Part shown: one piece after another, positions 43,170-56,019 of the stretch
How positions within the stretch are numbered: position 1 is the stretch's first letter
How the letters are laid out: each line of letters begins with the position of its first letter
Assembly: GCA_038380435.1 (NCBI GenBank)
Contig: JAWZYU010000001.1
Span: forward strand, 14,054,001-14,118,000
Length of the DNA: 64,000 bases
Reading direction: 5' to 3'
Source of the DNA: Ryuthela nishihirai
Lineage: Eukaryota; Arthropoda; Arachnida; Araneae; Heptathelidae
The notes under the pieces: model-generated
Database searches by the model: none
What the model saw: the letters and a program-made list of their open reading frames with translations, nothing else
Told to the model about the DNA's origin: nothing
Program-made: the position numbers and the translations under genes

Positions 43170-45470
43170 TAATATTGAGCGAAGGACGTTTTTCTTTCTC
43201 GCCTTGAGCATATCACGGATACAAAAAAATTATCTTCATTTATGAACACAACTAAAGCATCCTTGCAGTATAAAAAGGCAATTAAGCTGCTTTATAAGAG
43301 AGAAAGTTACTATCCCAGTGCAGGTGTTGAGAAGAAACTGGGGAAGCAATGTGCTTTGCACACAACTCAGCGACTTTTCACCGAACAAAGGCCTTATTAA
43401 CCAACTTGGGGTGGGCGAGTAGACGCTGTCCGTAAAACCCGAAGTCTGTGAAATCGGGGTCCGTACAATTAAGGTTTGATCATATCTGCACAGCATTGTG
43501 TTTTATTATAATATCGATTACTTTAGTATAGTAATATTGAAATTCATACCCCTGCTATTATAAGTCACTCTAAATTAAGTTTTCAATTTATGAATTATGC
43601 ATAGTTTAGTAAATATAAAAGAAAATTAAAATCGTAAAAATATGAAATATGCTTTTATTTATTATAAGGTATTATAAGGTATTATACCTTATTCTAATCT
43701 GTGCAATCGAGAGTGAGGAGTTGGAAATGCGATTTAGGTTATATTCACTTTCGGATTTTGCGGCCAATTATTGAACATGTTTGACTCGAGAACAGTCTCC
43801 CTTACAGCTTGTGATCAAATAGAAAAGACATCTTAAGTCTGTCCCTTATTGCCATTTATGTGGTGTGGTGATAAGGTAGCAATGCTTGCTACAGATCTCA
43901 CCACCTGACTGGCTTCTGAAACCATGGAAACCAATGGTTTTCTTCTCGATTTCTTTTTGTTGCCTCCTTTATTAATCTCCCTCCATATTTAGGTCACAAA
44001 CGAGATCCGCCAGACCTTGCCAACGTTTTCACTTATCGTGAAAATGGATCGTTTCTTGGCCAACTCTAATTCTCCTTGCCACACGCATGTTTTCGGCAGT
44101 CGCCTCCTGAGGAGTAATTAGGGCCGGCTTAAGTCTAGCCCGTTGCTTGCTAAAACGTGAGCCCTGCAAATGCTTTTCGAAAAGGAAAACCTCTCGGCGA
44201 AGGAGGCTGAGGCTGCGAGGAAATGCTCTGACGTGCAGCTACAACAGATTAAGCGATGCAGATCCATTGCAATTGAGGCCTGATCTTCGCTCAGCTTACT
44301 TGTCGTGGCCAGATCTGCTTTCACTCCATTAGCGGGGAAAGGATGCATTCTGGGATTTTATTTTATTCTCCGAAAGCAGATTCGCTGAGCAGCACACTTT
44401 CTTTCCTTAATGCAACTGTCGGTCGCCCATGATATACGCACATGCATCATCGTTCGGGCGCAGTTGGAAATCCTCCTCCGCCTTAGAGCGGGTTAGTCGC
44501 CGCATTCTCCACTCAGCCTCTCCATGCCATCCGTTTGCACATGTTAAAAGCACTCCTTCACTCGTTGCATCTCCGTGCGTCGTCGGCAGGATAAGCGCAC
44601 ACACCAGTGAAGTAAGACTGCTGAGTTTTGTACTCTCTGGAGGCTGTTGAAGGAGGCGTCCTTGACAAAACGAAAAAGAGGCAAAGACAAGGGAAGTAAT
44701 CTACGAAGAGCAAGGGAGAGGAAATTGAGTTGCCTATATTTTGGTGTCACATGAAGACGAATCGCTTAATGCATTTTAAGCAATGTCGTTAAAAATAAAA
44801 TCAGCTTTTAATTTCTTTCTCGTATATTATTGTTATTTAAGTGTTTTGTTGAAACATAAGCTTTTCAGTACATCAACTATCATCTTTCCCACAGATCTTC
44901 CACATGGCACATCATACTGACAGGCTATCTCTGACCACGAGCGCATTGAAAGTTCTGGTCGGCGGAGGGAGTTATTCAATGAAAAGGCCAAAATTATGAA
45001 ACGTTATTTATGTGATTATTTTTACATATATTTTAAAAACCTCTCATATATTTTCTTTTCATTTGCTAAGATATCGATTATTTGCCCATTACGAAAATTC
45101 CTACAGGAAAAAAATACAGAAATCAGTCAATAACAAACTCCGTGCAAAAATGTAATAATTTGAAATATTATACCACTATAATATCAATAAAATATCCTAC
45201 GGATTCATTTGGTTAAAATAATAGTTTTAAAAATATGCTTTTCATGAAACAGAAAGCAAAAATCGTTGTACAGACGTTACGTCAGTGAATATGGTGGCCC
45301 ACTACGCCATCGGCCGACGGACGATTCCCTCGGTCCCTGGATAGGTCAATCCTTTCCTGACTTCTCTGGCAAAAGCAACTGCTGAGGAGATGTTTATTTT
45401 TGTCATTTTTGAATTTAGTTGCTGAACACTGTTTTTTCAAACTTCCTTATAGCAATTCAAAACTGCAATT
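43170..45470. other. no supported gene; GC-richer segment at 44.1-44.8 kb
   Basis: 43170-44100 and 44760-45470 are AT-rich with no feature I can support. 44110-44760 is noticeably richer in G+C, with many 60-76 codon frames on both strands but no domain or splice pattern I can defend. It may be unique host sequence. Confidence 0.3.
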
Positions 45471-46845
45471 GTGCGTCTTATATTTAAAAAGGGATCACGA
45501 AATATATATAGTAATTATAGACGGATCATGATCTTATCAGTTATTGAAAAAGTTATAGAAAAATATGTATACAAATATGTTAATAATCTTTTAGAAAAAT
45601 GTAAAATAATTACAGATAGGCAGTACGGGTTTAGGAAGAACAGAGGAACTATTGATTTATTAGAGTATTTCTCACAATACATTAATACAGCATTCAATTC
45701 TGGAAAAAAGGTTTGTGCTATATTTACGGATTTGAATAAAGCATTTGACACGGTTAACCATGACATATTGTTAAAAAAGTTATCATTGGTGGGAATTCGA
45801 GGTTCACTGAATAAATGGTTCCAAAATTACTTGTCTAATGGGACTATAATCACTAGGATTGAAAATTGTGAGAGTAGAGATCAAATTTTAAATTCAGGTG
45901 TACCACAGGGCTTAGTTTTGGGGCAACTTTTATTTGCAATTTATATAAACGATTTAGCAGAAATAAATTTTCAGGATAATTTGTTTATGTTTGCTGACGA
46001 TACCGTTCTGCTGAACGCAGGTATGCAGGTAGAAGAAGTAGTTAGATGTGCACAGAACGACTATAATGTAGCAAATTCTTGGTTTCAGAAAACAAACTCT
46101 TCTTAAATGAAGAAAAAACCAAATATATGATCATTCAGAGTAGGCACAAGTTAAATAACTTATGCATTAAAACACATAATTATAACTGTCAATATAAATT
46201 AATAATTAACAAAAACGCATGTTCCTGCCCAATTGTGGAAGAGGTTAATAAAATTCAATATTTGGGGATTTATATTGACCAAGATTTTAAATGGAAATCG
46301 CACATAAAATATACTTGTGATAAACTAAGGTATGAATCTTACAAAGTGTTGAAGTTGAATACACTTATTCCACTGGATGTCATAAGAATGATATATAAAG
46401 CTCTCTGTGAATCAATCATTAGGTATGGTATCAGTATATATGGATGCACATATAAATCTGTTTTAAATAAAATTAAATAAATACAAAAACGTACTCTAAA
46501 TAATCTTGTTAAATTCAATAAACATGTAATTAAGGAAGATCATATTGGCAATATTTTTCATTATCTGAACATTTTACCAGTTGACTTGTTATATATTTAT
46601 GTAACTCTCTTTAGAAATTACTTTAAAATGAACACAAGGAGAAAATTTTGCATGTGATCAATACAAGACGAAAGTGTGAAAATTATTTTGTTCAACAAAT
46701 TTTTCACAATAATTATGGAAAAGCGCGGATATCTTATCAAATACCCAAAATTTTTAATTCTCTACCGAGAGATCTGTTGTGCCTGAGCACTTATTCAGAA
46801 ATTAAAATTAAAGTTTCGAAATGGTTACTAGATGTAAATAATTGA
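45471..46845 (+). pseudogene. CR1-like reverse transcriptase, frameshifted
   Basis: 45471-46106 (211 aa) holds the blocks YGFRKNRGTIDLL, FTDLNKAFDTVNHDILL (catalytic Asp), SGVPQGLVLG...YINDL and the catalytic FADDTVLL. At about 46080 the frame shifts. 46079-46480 continues with LFLNEEKTKYMI, IQYLGIYIDQDFKW (thumb) and RYGISIYG, and a stop at 46478-46480 ends it. A further piece, 46648-46845, covers the C-terminus (YQIPKIFNSLPRDL). The active-site residues survive, but the frameshift and stops should prevent a full product. Endonuclease and ORF1 are missing. Confidence 0.85.
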
Positions 46846-47218
46846 AAAGTAATGTTTAAAAAGTCATATTCTGTATCTGGTATCCTTTAAGCAAGTGCAA
46901 TTTTAATGCGAAATGGTGACTTGTACATATAGGTGATAGTTTAGTGCAATATGTGCTGTAATCCGAAATTTTATAGGTTTATTTTATAAATGTGTTTAAT
47001 TTTTCATGTCTGTGTTTTAATACGTGTTTTTTTGTTGTTGTTATTGTTTTAGTTTCTTTTTTTAATTATGTGTTTATTTTCCATTATACATGACATATTA
47101 TTTAATAAACCTGTCGTGTGATTGAAAGGAATCATGCTGACAAGCAATAAGGCTTAGCGGGGTAATCTATATATATATAACCATACTAAGGCTTAATAAA
47201 GATATTATTATTATTATA
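45471..47218 (+). mobile_element. CR1/Jockey-group LINE, 5'-truncated
   Basis: The plus-strand RT frame begins at once at the left edge (FKKGSRNIYSNYRRI), showing 5' truncation. A second frame and a 3' UTR follow, with 'aaggcttaataaagat' and a (ATT)n tail at about 47203-47218. The simple-repeat 3' end and RT blocks fit CR1-like LINEs. It ends 32 bp before the giant palindrome. Confidence 0.8.
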
Positions 47219-49315
47219 AAAAAACTACGTACAATACGTCAAACAATCAGGTAAGAAATATGAGTAGTGTCGCACCGTCCTTGGCGACGGAAGTACGCAA
47301 TTAAAAATGGCCGCCCAGAACTAGGTCATCGCCCACGCTGTGATGGAGGTCATTGACCTCCAGAGCATAGGTCGGGGGGACACTTCCGGTCACATGTTAG
47401 AGAGGGCTTCATTTTTGAACTCCCCAAAAAGGTCCCCCACTCTGATGGATGTCTAGGGAGGGCTTAATTTTAGGGTGCCCCATTTCCACCCCCTAGGCAT
47501 AGAAACAGGCTGAGAGAAGGGACGTCCCAAGTTTTAACTGTGCTACGTCACCACCACGCTTGAGGATACCCTGGGGAGGGTTTAATTTTTGGGACCCCCA
47601 TTTTCCTGTATGTGGGAATTCCAGACTCATGGCAACAGATTTTTCTCGAGTGTTGACCCTACTTTCATGGTGACCTAGGGAGGACTTAATTTGTGGCACC
47701 CAATTTCCGACCGTTGTATGAGTGAGACAACCTGGTTCACAGATTTTTCTCGACTGTTGACACCGCTTCCATGGGTACGTTGACCCCTGTATTTGGGAGT
47801 TCTAGACGACCTGGGGTACCTACACTTGACTGCGTCCAAGGGAGGGTTTAATTTTGAGCCCCCATTTCCGTCCGTTGTTTCATTCTAGACGACCTGAGCA
47901 ACATAATTTTCTACAATGTTGACCCACTTTGATGTAGGACATTGAACCCATTTCCACTTAAGCATAGGAATAGGTCCCGCCCCCCACTTCCGGTCACGTG
48001 ATAGGGAGGGCTTAATTTTTGGGCGCTTATTTCAGACCGTTCTATATTCTAGACTACCTGGACAACAGAAGTTTCTCCAGTGTTGACCCTCTACCGTGGC
48101 GGGCGTTGACCCCCTGTATGAGTGAGACGACCTGTTTCACAGATTCTTTCTTGTGCTAGAAACCCATACTTTTCTGGCGTTATCCCTTGAAAAAACCCCC
48201 TAATCAGCTTTCCCTATGGCAGTATGGTGTTACAATAGGAGTTCAAATCCAGAAATATCCGTTGGGTCAAAGGATGTCCGGTACAGCAGTTGACGGAAAC
48301 AAAGTTCGCCCACACAGTCAGAAGTTTAAAAGGTCACGAGGAGGGATCGAAATTTAAAACGACCACTAAATAGCCAAAGAATTTAAATACTAAAATATAG
48401 CAGCGTAGGCGATTGGAAGTGGAATTATATATTTCTAATAAACCTGTACGAGGGTTTTGGCGTGCAAAAGAGAAAGCTACATTCACGGTACCTAGAATAA
48501 AAAACTGTTTTTCGTTTGTGTACATAATTTATCGGTCAAAATACGTGCAGCGCTCACTATTGGTGACGATATGCACAAATACTATGATTTTAAATATTAC
48601 GTTTTTGTGTAATTAATTTTTATTCATAATTTACCGTACGTTTTAAAATATACTCACGATGTTTGTCATGGGTCACGTAATAGCGAATAGACATAAAGGT
48701 GTGAAGAAATGATTCAAATATATTTAACGTTTATGTAAAATATATTCATAATTTACCGGACGTTTAAAAATATAGTCAAGATGGACAACATAAAGGTGTG
48801 AAGAATTGAGTCAATATATTTACGTGTAAGTGTACGTTGTATATATGTCCACGTATTACAGGTTGACTTAGGTTAAACAACACGACAAGCGTCACTGAAC
48901 AAAAATGTCCTCTCGGCCAGCATGCTTGTTTTCTAAAGAAATATCATTTTGAAACTTTTCTGCATTAAACTACTAGTATAAGTAACATAGGTATTAAATG
49001 CTTCTGGATCACTACAATTTTTTTTCTTTTCGTTTTATATTCAATGTGACGATTAATGTTTTCAATTTAAGTTATTTCTGTATGCAGATCTCACGGACGA
49101 ACCTATTCTTGTGAGACCTCTAAAGTTTTTGCATGCTGTTAAACATTATCTGAAATAAAATTATTTAAAGCAGAAACGCACTTAGGCGTTAACACCCTCG
49201 TTACGAAAGCTGAGGCCTCAATGTACCTTCACGACGGGAATGGCGTGCTCTATTTTTCGAAAACCCTTGGAATCGTATCTTATCATCATCATCATCATCC
49301 TCAAGCAGCCATGGG

Positions 49316-51572
49316 CTACGGAGGTCCAACCAGACCACGCAGTTTAATTCTCCAAGCATATCTGTCCTGAGCTACATTTTCTGCATCCTGCCACTGCACA
49401 CCAATTCTAACAAGGTCCTGTTTGACATTGTCTGCCCACCGCATCCTAGGTCTCCCCCTCCTTCTGAGGCATCTAGGTACACTGTTCATAACCCTATTCG
49501 CCAATCTATAATTATCCATACGGGCAACATGGCCAAACCAGCGGAGTCTCTCTCTGCACAATATGCTGCTTAAAGGAGGTTGCAGACTCCTTTGCCTAAT
49601 CTCATCATTAGTTACAAAGTTAAACCACCTAATACCCAAGATACTGCGAAAGCATCTAGAATCAAAATCATCTAGTTTTCTGTTATCTTGTTTAACAGCG
49701 TCCGCGTTTCAGTACCATAACTAACCCTAGAAAGAACCAAACTATTATACAGTCTAATTTTAGTCTTTAGTTGTATACGCCTATTTCTCCACAATCTCCA
49801 TAGATTCTTAAAAGTCCCGGCAGCAATACCTATTCTTCTGTTAATCTCATACCGCACATCACCAGTATCAGTTACATAGCTCCCAAGGTAATTAAACTGT
49901 GACACCTGCTCAAGACTGCAACCATTCAGATTAACTGAATCACAGCCTGCCTGACCAATTTTCATCACTTTAGTTTTCTCTCTGTTTATAACCAAACCTA
50001 CTCTACTACCAGTCTCATCAACAGCTCGAATGAAAGAGTTCACTCACCAACATCATTTGCCAAAAGGGCTAAATCATCAGCATAATCTAAACCAGAAATT
50101 TTCGTATCTCCAGCCCATTTAAGGCCAAAATCTTTCCCTTAAAGTGAATTTCGCATAACATAATCAACAACCAAACTAAAGAGAAAAGGAGACAAAATGC
50201 ACCCTTGTCGAACACCAGACGTAATGCTAAACCAATTGCTACAAGACTTACCAACTCTCACACATGACTCAGTGTTATTATAGAGAGCTTTCATTATGTT
50301 AACTAACTTGTCTGGTATACCATATGATCTCACAATCAACCACAAATTATGACGATCAACAGAGTCGAAAGCCTTTTTGAAATCCACAAAGCTAGCAACC
50401 AGAGGTTTCTGAAACTCTAAACGTTTCTCAAGAATCTGCCTAAGTGAGAATATCTGATCCACACATCCCCTACCACTTCTGAATCCACATTGCTCATCAC
50501 GCAATTGCCTGTCAACCAGATTCTTAATTCTATTAAGAACAATCATGGAAAGAACTTTACCTGGAACAGAGAGTAGGCTGATACCCCTATAGTTATCACA
50601 AGAACTGCGATCACCTTTTTTGAAAATACGGATAATAATTGCTCTGGTAAAATCCTTAGGAACCATGCCTTTATCATAAAAGATATTAAGAATTTCAGTC
50701 ATCCAAGTGGTAACCGAAAGATTCCCATCTGTGAGCATTTCAGTAGTAATTTCATCTACCTCTGGAGATTTATGAAATTTAAGTTTAGAGAGAGCCAACA
50801 TAACTTCAGATTGTGTTGTAGGGCCAACATTAAAGCTGCCAATGCATCTATCATCATTACAAACAATGGGAGTAGAACTAACCACATTGTTTAGAACATC
50901 ACTGAAATGCTCAGCCCACCTAGCCATCACAGAATCCTCACCTTCTATAACCTTACATTGTTTATCCTGCAGTCCTTCTATGCCTGTCCGTTTCCTACCA
51001 CATAAAACATTAATTATCTGGTACAGCTCTCTGCTGTTGTGCTGCCTAACTGCTTCCTCAGCTTTGTCAGCCAAACCATCAAGCCAAAGATTCTTATCAG
51101 TAGCTAACTGATCCTTTACACGTTTATTAAGCTCTCTGCAATCCTTTCTATTACGACTAGTAGGGTACTGATTAAGGACATTCCTGCAGTTCCTTCTTTC
51201 TGAAATAAGCTCAAGTGCCTTATTACTTAAATAATTCTGTCTCCTCTGCTCCTTTTTTCCTAAAAGAGTACTGTTAGTTTCCAAAAAAGCCTGTTTAAAA
51301 TGGCCCCATTCTTCCTCAACTTCAGTATTAAGCAAACCATGACTATCATAATGACTAAGCAACCTATCATGGTAAGCTTTAGCCATAACTGGGTCTTTCA
51401 GAGCTTCAGTATTAAAGGTAAATTTTTTAACCCTAGCACAACACTTTTTAAGTTTAAGTTGCAAGACACTTTTAACAAGGTAATGGTCAGATCCAATTTC
51501 AGCTCCCCTATATGCCCTGGTATTTTTAACAGAACTAGCCCATTTGCTGTTAATTAATATATAATCAATCAT
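49316..51572 (-). pseudogene. LINE copy C reverse transcriptase and C-terminus
   Basis: 51572-50139 (477 aa) runs from MIDYILINSK and GSDHYLV through the linker (LSNKALELISERRNCRN) into RT: WAEHFSDVLN, FKKGDRSSCDNYRGISLL, CGFRSGRGCVDQIF, ASFVDFKKAFDSVD (first catalytic Asp) and SGVRQGCILSPFLF. A stop follows. The YADD catalytic block lies just beyond, at about 50075, in the same broken segment. 50043-49672 and 49639-49316 carry the thumb-like region and the RERLRWFGHVARMD / GRPRMRWADNV C-terminal domain. It is better preserved than copy B (YADD intact here), but at least two frame breaks remain. Confidence 0.85.
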
Positions 51573-51609
51573 ATTCCTATGCAGCCCATCAGGTGAAACC
51601 CATGTGTAT

Positions 51610-52482
51610 TTATGTATGTCGCGGTTTGTAATATGTGTTAGTTATTCTGAAACCATTGAGTTTACTTACCTGTAGGAGACGTTTCCCATTGCCATTGCAG
51701 CTACCAATACCAAAAGGGCCTATCACCCCTCCCCAAAGATCAGAGTCAGTACTAACTTTGGCATTGAAGTCACCTAGAACAAGGGTAATATCTCCTTTCT
51801 TGACAGAATTCAAAATATCCTGAAGTTGTCCGTAAAACGTATCCTTCTCATCCTCATCGGCATCCTCAGTGGGGGCATAACAGCAGATAACATTCAAGTC
51901 TTTAATGCTTGTCTGAAATTTTGCTGTAAGAAACCTTTCATTAATGCACTCATATCCTAGAAGAGCATCACTAGCATGTCTGCTGAGCAGCAGACCCACG
52001 CCTTGGTGATGCTTTCCATCCTCCCTCCATGTAAAGAGAAATTTAAAGTTAGTTTTAAGTATTTCACCTTTACCTGTCCATCTGGTTTCTTGCAAGCCTA
52101 GAATATCTAGGTTATAGCGCTGGAAGTCCTGCATGAGGACATCAAGAGAATAATCTCTATGTAATGTCGTCACGTTCCACGTTCGTGCAGAGAGAAAATG
52201 ATTAGTAGGATTTTTAAAGAAATTAGGTTTATTGAGATTGGTAGGGCCAACAATATCAAACAGCCCCGTGATCGCAGGCATGGGGCAAAGACCTGTTCCT
52301 CCTCTGCTAAAGGCTGAAGTCACCGATGCTGGTAGGAACTTCAGGCACCACCTTTTCAAGTGGACTTTTTCAAGAGCCACATGGCCTGCCTGAGACACAT
52401 TACTCCAGTTTAGGCTTGACGATGCCCAACTAGCTAAGTAAGGTTCAGGTACCTGCGATGGCCTCTGATTAGGATTATCCAT
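51610..52482 (-). pseudogene. LINE copy C 5' region and endonuclease
   Basis: A 290-aa frame. After about 90 residues of 5' leader come the apurinic-type endonuclease blocks: ARTWNVTTL, LGLQETRWTGKGE (catalytic Glu), LVLGDFNAKVS (catalytic Asp/Asn) and NGKRLLQVSKLNGF. The frame is lost at about 51610. The last catalytic motif (GSDHYLV) lies at the start of the next frame (51572-50139), so the domain is split by a frameshift. Otherwise it is well preserved. Confidence 0.85.
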
Positions 52483-54437
52483 CAGCTGATATAAGGTATC
52501 CCATGCCTCTGTTCACTTAGAGCTGGCAACCCAGAAGCAAACAGAAAACACAGCGGCAGACTCTCCCTCAACAGAGGCCCACCAGTGCAGCTACTCCAGG
52601 ATCAATAATCAAGCTCAAATCCATAAACAAGTCCAGTCTAGTAGGTATAAATGGTCAGCACCAGACCCTGTGAAGTTGACCACTCCTCAGCAGGGTTGAA
52701 AAAAAAGAAAAAATTGGCCATAGATGACCAGATCAGTAGGCCATACTGGACTGGCAGCACAAAAATTTAAACACCAAAGATGGTTCACCACAAGCGTGAC
52801 ACGGTCTCCGAGATGGTGCGCTTCTCCACAATACAACACCCCAGGGGTTAAAGGATCTTTCTAAAAACCCGTGTAACTTTTGCGCTGCGCTTTTTTGCAA
52901 TACACCATGGACTGAAGTATCAAACCCATTCACAACGTGTTTTTCTAGGATGCGTCATCGATATGAGGGTAAACCAGCTTCCATATATACAGGTTATATT
53001 CACTTGGCTGGTGATATAAATCAAATATACACACGTCAAATGTGTAACTTTGACGACACGCTTTTCCGCAGCACACTACCCCAGGGGCTAAACAATCAAA
53101 CCCATTCACAGCGTGTTTTTCTAGGATACGACATCGATATCAGGAGAATCCAGCTTCCATATTCGTAGGTTGTAGTGCGAACTGAAAAAGCTGTCAAAGT
53201 CCATATCGGGATAAATATGATGATTTAAATCAAAACGACATAAATACACACGCCACATTCACTCTCTGATGATCAAAATCGAAACGACATAAATATACAC
53301 TCTCTGATGAGTAAGTTGTGTCGCACGCGTTTGAAATGTACAGTCATCAAAGGATGAACTATAAGATATTACAGCTGAGATTTTGACCACTGTCCGAGCT
53401 TTCAGTTAAAAACATCGGTATAATTGTCTGTGCGTTTCAAGATGCCACAGGACGCTTGATTTTTTACTAGGCGCATTAAAGCCACAAAAGTCGCCCACCT
53501 GCCTTGGTCACGCGGACGGACGATCGCTATGGAGGCAGACGGGGACTTGAAAGCCAATGCTCGGTGGGTACCCTGGTAGGGGAGGATTTGAAAAACTAAA
53601 GTCCTGAATGTTTTACCTAGAATTATATGGCTTTTCACTCTAGATAACCTGTTATTTTCTAAGACATAACAAATATTCTGATATAAATCAGGAATGGTGG
53701 AATTTCTTTGAACGACATCACTTCTTTAAACTCTTATTGACCATCCATATCTTCTATTCCCCATCTTTTTCTGGATTACTCCTGTTCATTTTAATATCAC
53801 TCTCTGACAACCCACCCCCTAAGTTTACTATGTTTGTCATTTTGTTTATATGTACTTAGACATCGAGCCACTTGAAACGTTTAATATCCAGAAGTACCTT
53901 ACCCCTGCCTGGAGTTATGATTATTTTGGACCACGGATAAAACCGTGTACGCCCTTAACTAACGGCCACACCTCATTTTCGGTAACGCAGGGATCTAAAG
54001 TTTACCCGTTAGGAAATGTTCCGTCATGCTTCAAAAAACGATGGAAAAGTGAACTGTCTTTGGTTCATTTGCAACTAATAAAAACTTTCGCATGCACATT
54101 TTTTTAAACTGTGAGTGTGGATAAAATGAGAGTTGTGACGCCCACTGCTCTAAAACAGGTTTTCCGAGGTCAACGAACTTTCTTTGGTCAGTCAAAGACG
54201 TGCATCCATTGGAGTCTCCCACGGTGGAACATTGTCTGGTGTAACTAAGGAAGGTAATTTCACTGACTTATTATACTAAATATCTGAATCTTTGCTATTG
54301 ACCCGGAATTAACTGATGTAGTGCAACCGTATGGACTGCGCTATTGGTAAAGAATGTTTTATAAGATTTTACTGCGAACATTAATCTCTTTCATATCAGG
54401 AGAAAAATTACTCTCGCAAACGAGTTATAACTCTAGT

Positions 54438-55158
54438 GGGTTACAAATAGATGCAAATAGTATTATAATAGGTTTACGTTTTTCTTTATTTAAAACAATT
54501 TCTTCAATATTTTCATTTACTGTTTCAGGCACTCCAATTATTTCCAAGTTTTTATTTCTGCTTACCTGTTCAAGTTCATTTACCTTCCACTTCAGTTTTC
54601 TTATTTAGTCTTTTAAGGAGCAATTTATTTTCATAAATGTTTCATTTTGTTTTTGAACTTCTTTCATCTGGTTAATTCTGAAAATTCATCTATTTTATTT
54701 GAACAGTATAAAGTGCTTTTATTGTATTCTCCAATTTCCTTTAAGAATTCTTCTTTTAAATTAGTATTACTCTGCATAAAATCTTTTTTAAAAAATGTCA
54801 TAGGTTTATCAATTAGATATTCAACATATTTCTCTTCTTCAGATATCTTATTTTCTCGTGTAGAATCTTTTAAGCTTGAAATGTTATGATCTCTATTTAC
54901 TGACTTATTATTTCTGTCTACAGTTTGCTGATCTTTTGTTTCTGATTTGCATTTTTGACATTTCCATATTACTTTTTCCAAATTGTGCATCTTTTTAAAA
55001 TTTGTTGCAAATCCTATGCAATAATAATGATAATAGAACTTGCAACGACCTTTGCATTGAATGGTTTCAAATGCATCGTCTATTTCAACATTACACTTAC
55101 CATAAAATTCATTTTCTAAATCTGAAGATTTATCTGTTGTATAACTTTTAGTCTCCAT
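54438..55158 (-). pseudogene. retrotransposon ORF1 fragment with PHD-like finger
   Basis: The minus frame 55158-54664 (164 aa) has a PHD-type Cys/His cluster: CNVEIDDAFETIQCKGRCKF, then YYHYYCIGF and WKCQKCK. The first expected Cys appears as Tyr (YGKC). A Lys/Glu-rich coiled-coil-like stretch follows. After a stop at about 54664 the sequence continues with WKVNELEQVSRNKNLEIIGV, resembling the 'EQYSRRNNLEIxGIPE' block of LINE ORF1 proteins. PHD plus this block is typical of CR1-group ORF1, an RNA-binding chaperone. The reading ends exactly at the inner edge of the left palindrome arm. The 80- and 84-aa plus-strand frames here are shadows. Confidence 0.7.
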
Positions 55159-55159
55159 G

Positions 55160-55700
55160 TCAACTGTTGTTACATCACGCGATGGTACGTTCTTCTATTG
55201 CTGTAGTTTCTGTTGTTTATTTCATTTAGGCTTAGAAGAGTTACTGGGAAGATTGATATATTTCGAACATAGCCAATTCTTTTTCTTTTCCAAAGACATC
55301 TTAAAATTACTCTACCTCAAACCAACACAATAAAAATGGACATAGCCACCACATTCACCTTTGCAATGAAGAAACTCACTAACATCCAATTTACAAACTA
55401 CACACATGAGAGCCATATTAACTCGAAAACTAGAGAATTTTCCTCCGGATCGTTAATGCTCTATAAAGAGAGGAAGGTAGAAAAAAGAAAAGGAGAGGAA
55501 GGGTGGGGTGATTGGAGGGGGGAAATAGGTTAGGAGAGGAAAGCATAGGAGAATGGGGGAAAATAGAATAGGGGAGGAAGAAAGAGTAGAATCTTGCAGA
55601 AGCCTTTCATTGGTCGAGATCTAGTTCACACTGAATTGTTGAAGGTTTGGATTTAAATCATTAGTACCACTGCGTGTCTGTTTCATTTGCTGTCAGTAAG
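55160..55700. other. palindrome spacer, purine-rich, no gene
   Basis: 55440-55590 is strongly purine-rich (gga/aga runs). The 65-aa frame at 55336 follows this composition and is not supported. The segment may contain the promoter of the BED-finger ORF. Confidence 0.3.
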
Positions 55701-55713
55701 CGACTCGTTAAAC

Positions 55714-56010
55714 ATGACAGGACGAAAGAGCGATCCTATTTGGAAAGGTTTCAAGAAATACCCTAAAGGAAAGAGATTTCGTGCCGTTTGTTTACAGTGT
55801 AACAAGGACGTCATCGGACTTGTAGCGCGACTTAAAAGCCATCAATGTGAAGGCAAAGCCATAACATCTTCGCAATGGCTAGACAATGAAATCTTATCTG
55901 TAATGAACTCGTCAGAACCCGACAAAATCAGACGCTACCTCAACATCATACAAACTCATCTAAAGGCCTTGAGGGACCAAGTAAAGGTTTCAACGATGGA
56001 AAGTGAATGA
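55714..56010 (+). CDS. BED-type zinc-finger protein, short (transposase N-terminus?)
   Basis: The upstream in-frame Met at 55687 is possible, but the second Met (55714, MTGRKSDPIWKGF) gives the usual start of a BED domain. The domain shows the aromatic pair W...F (SDPIWKGFKKY), then CLQC (Cx2C), then LVARLKSHQC. The final ligand spacing is H-x-C, shorter than the usual Hx3-5[HC]. BED fingers bind DNA and are common at the N-terminus of hAT transposases. The rest (about 55 aa) is helical with no RNase H-like domain, and the frame stops at 56010. A further open plus stretch of about 70 codons (about 56135-56343: DIAKRFVEEPEVELHRL...) may be a following exon or remnant. It is the only DNA-transposon-like protein inside the palindrome. 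Confidence 0.6.
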   Translation: MTGRKSDPIWKGFKKYPKGKRFRAVCLQCNKDVIGLVARLKSHQCEGKAITSSQWLDNEILSVMNSSEPDKIRRYLNIIQTHLKALRDQVKVSTMESE

Positions 56011-56019
56011 ATTTAACTG

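Larger units (their letters stand above)
49284..52758 (-). mobile_element. RTE-like LINE, nearly complete (copy C), inserted in the palindrome arm
   Basis: 3475 bp, minus strand, with a (GAT)n 3' end at 49284-49298 and a slightly 5'-truncated start at 52758. The right palindrome arm (58532/58533) holds the uninterrupted site, so the junctions are exact. They read cgtatcttat | LINE | acaaaaattt, with no target duplication. The family is that of copies A, B, D and E. Confidence 0.92.
47251..54437 (+). repeat. left arm of the giant palindrome
   Basis: The outer 1 kb (47300-48200) is built of degenerate repeats containing 'gggagggcttaattttt' and 'ccccatttcc'. Next comes an AT-rich part (48300-49283), LINE copy C, then the inner part (52759-54437). 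A duplicated segment of about 100 bp near 48640-48810 (the 'cataaaggtgtgaag' motif twice) is absent from the right arm. The 67-, 72- and 85-aa frames (48413, 52950, 53850) recur in the other arm but carry no known domain. Confidence 0.8.

Noticed and set aside
44118..44750. GC-richer block with many short frames as a host gene exon
   Set aside because: Frames are short on both strands with no domain, start context or splice pattern. Composition alone is not enough.
47493..48200. Short frames with 'MSLEFPHTGKWGSQKLNPP'-like text in both palindrome arms
   Set aside because: They translate the subterminal repeat units in one frame. The reading changes from unit to unit, with indels that are not multiples of three.
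53850..54107. 85-aa frame (MYLDIEPLETFNIQKY...) present in both palindrome arms as a possible conserved exon
   Set aside because: Near-identity of the arms explains its presence in both. The right-arm copy is frameshifted near its end, and no domain is recognisable.
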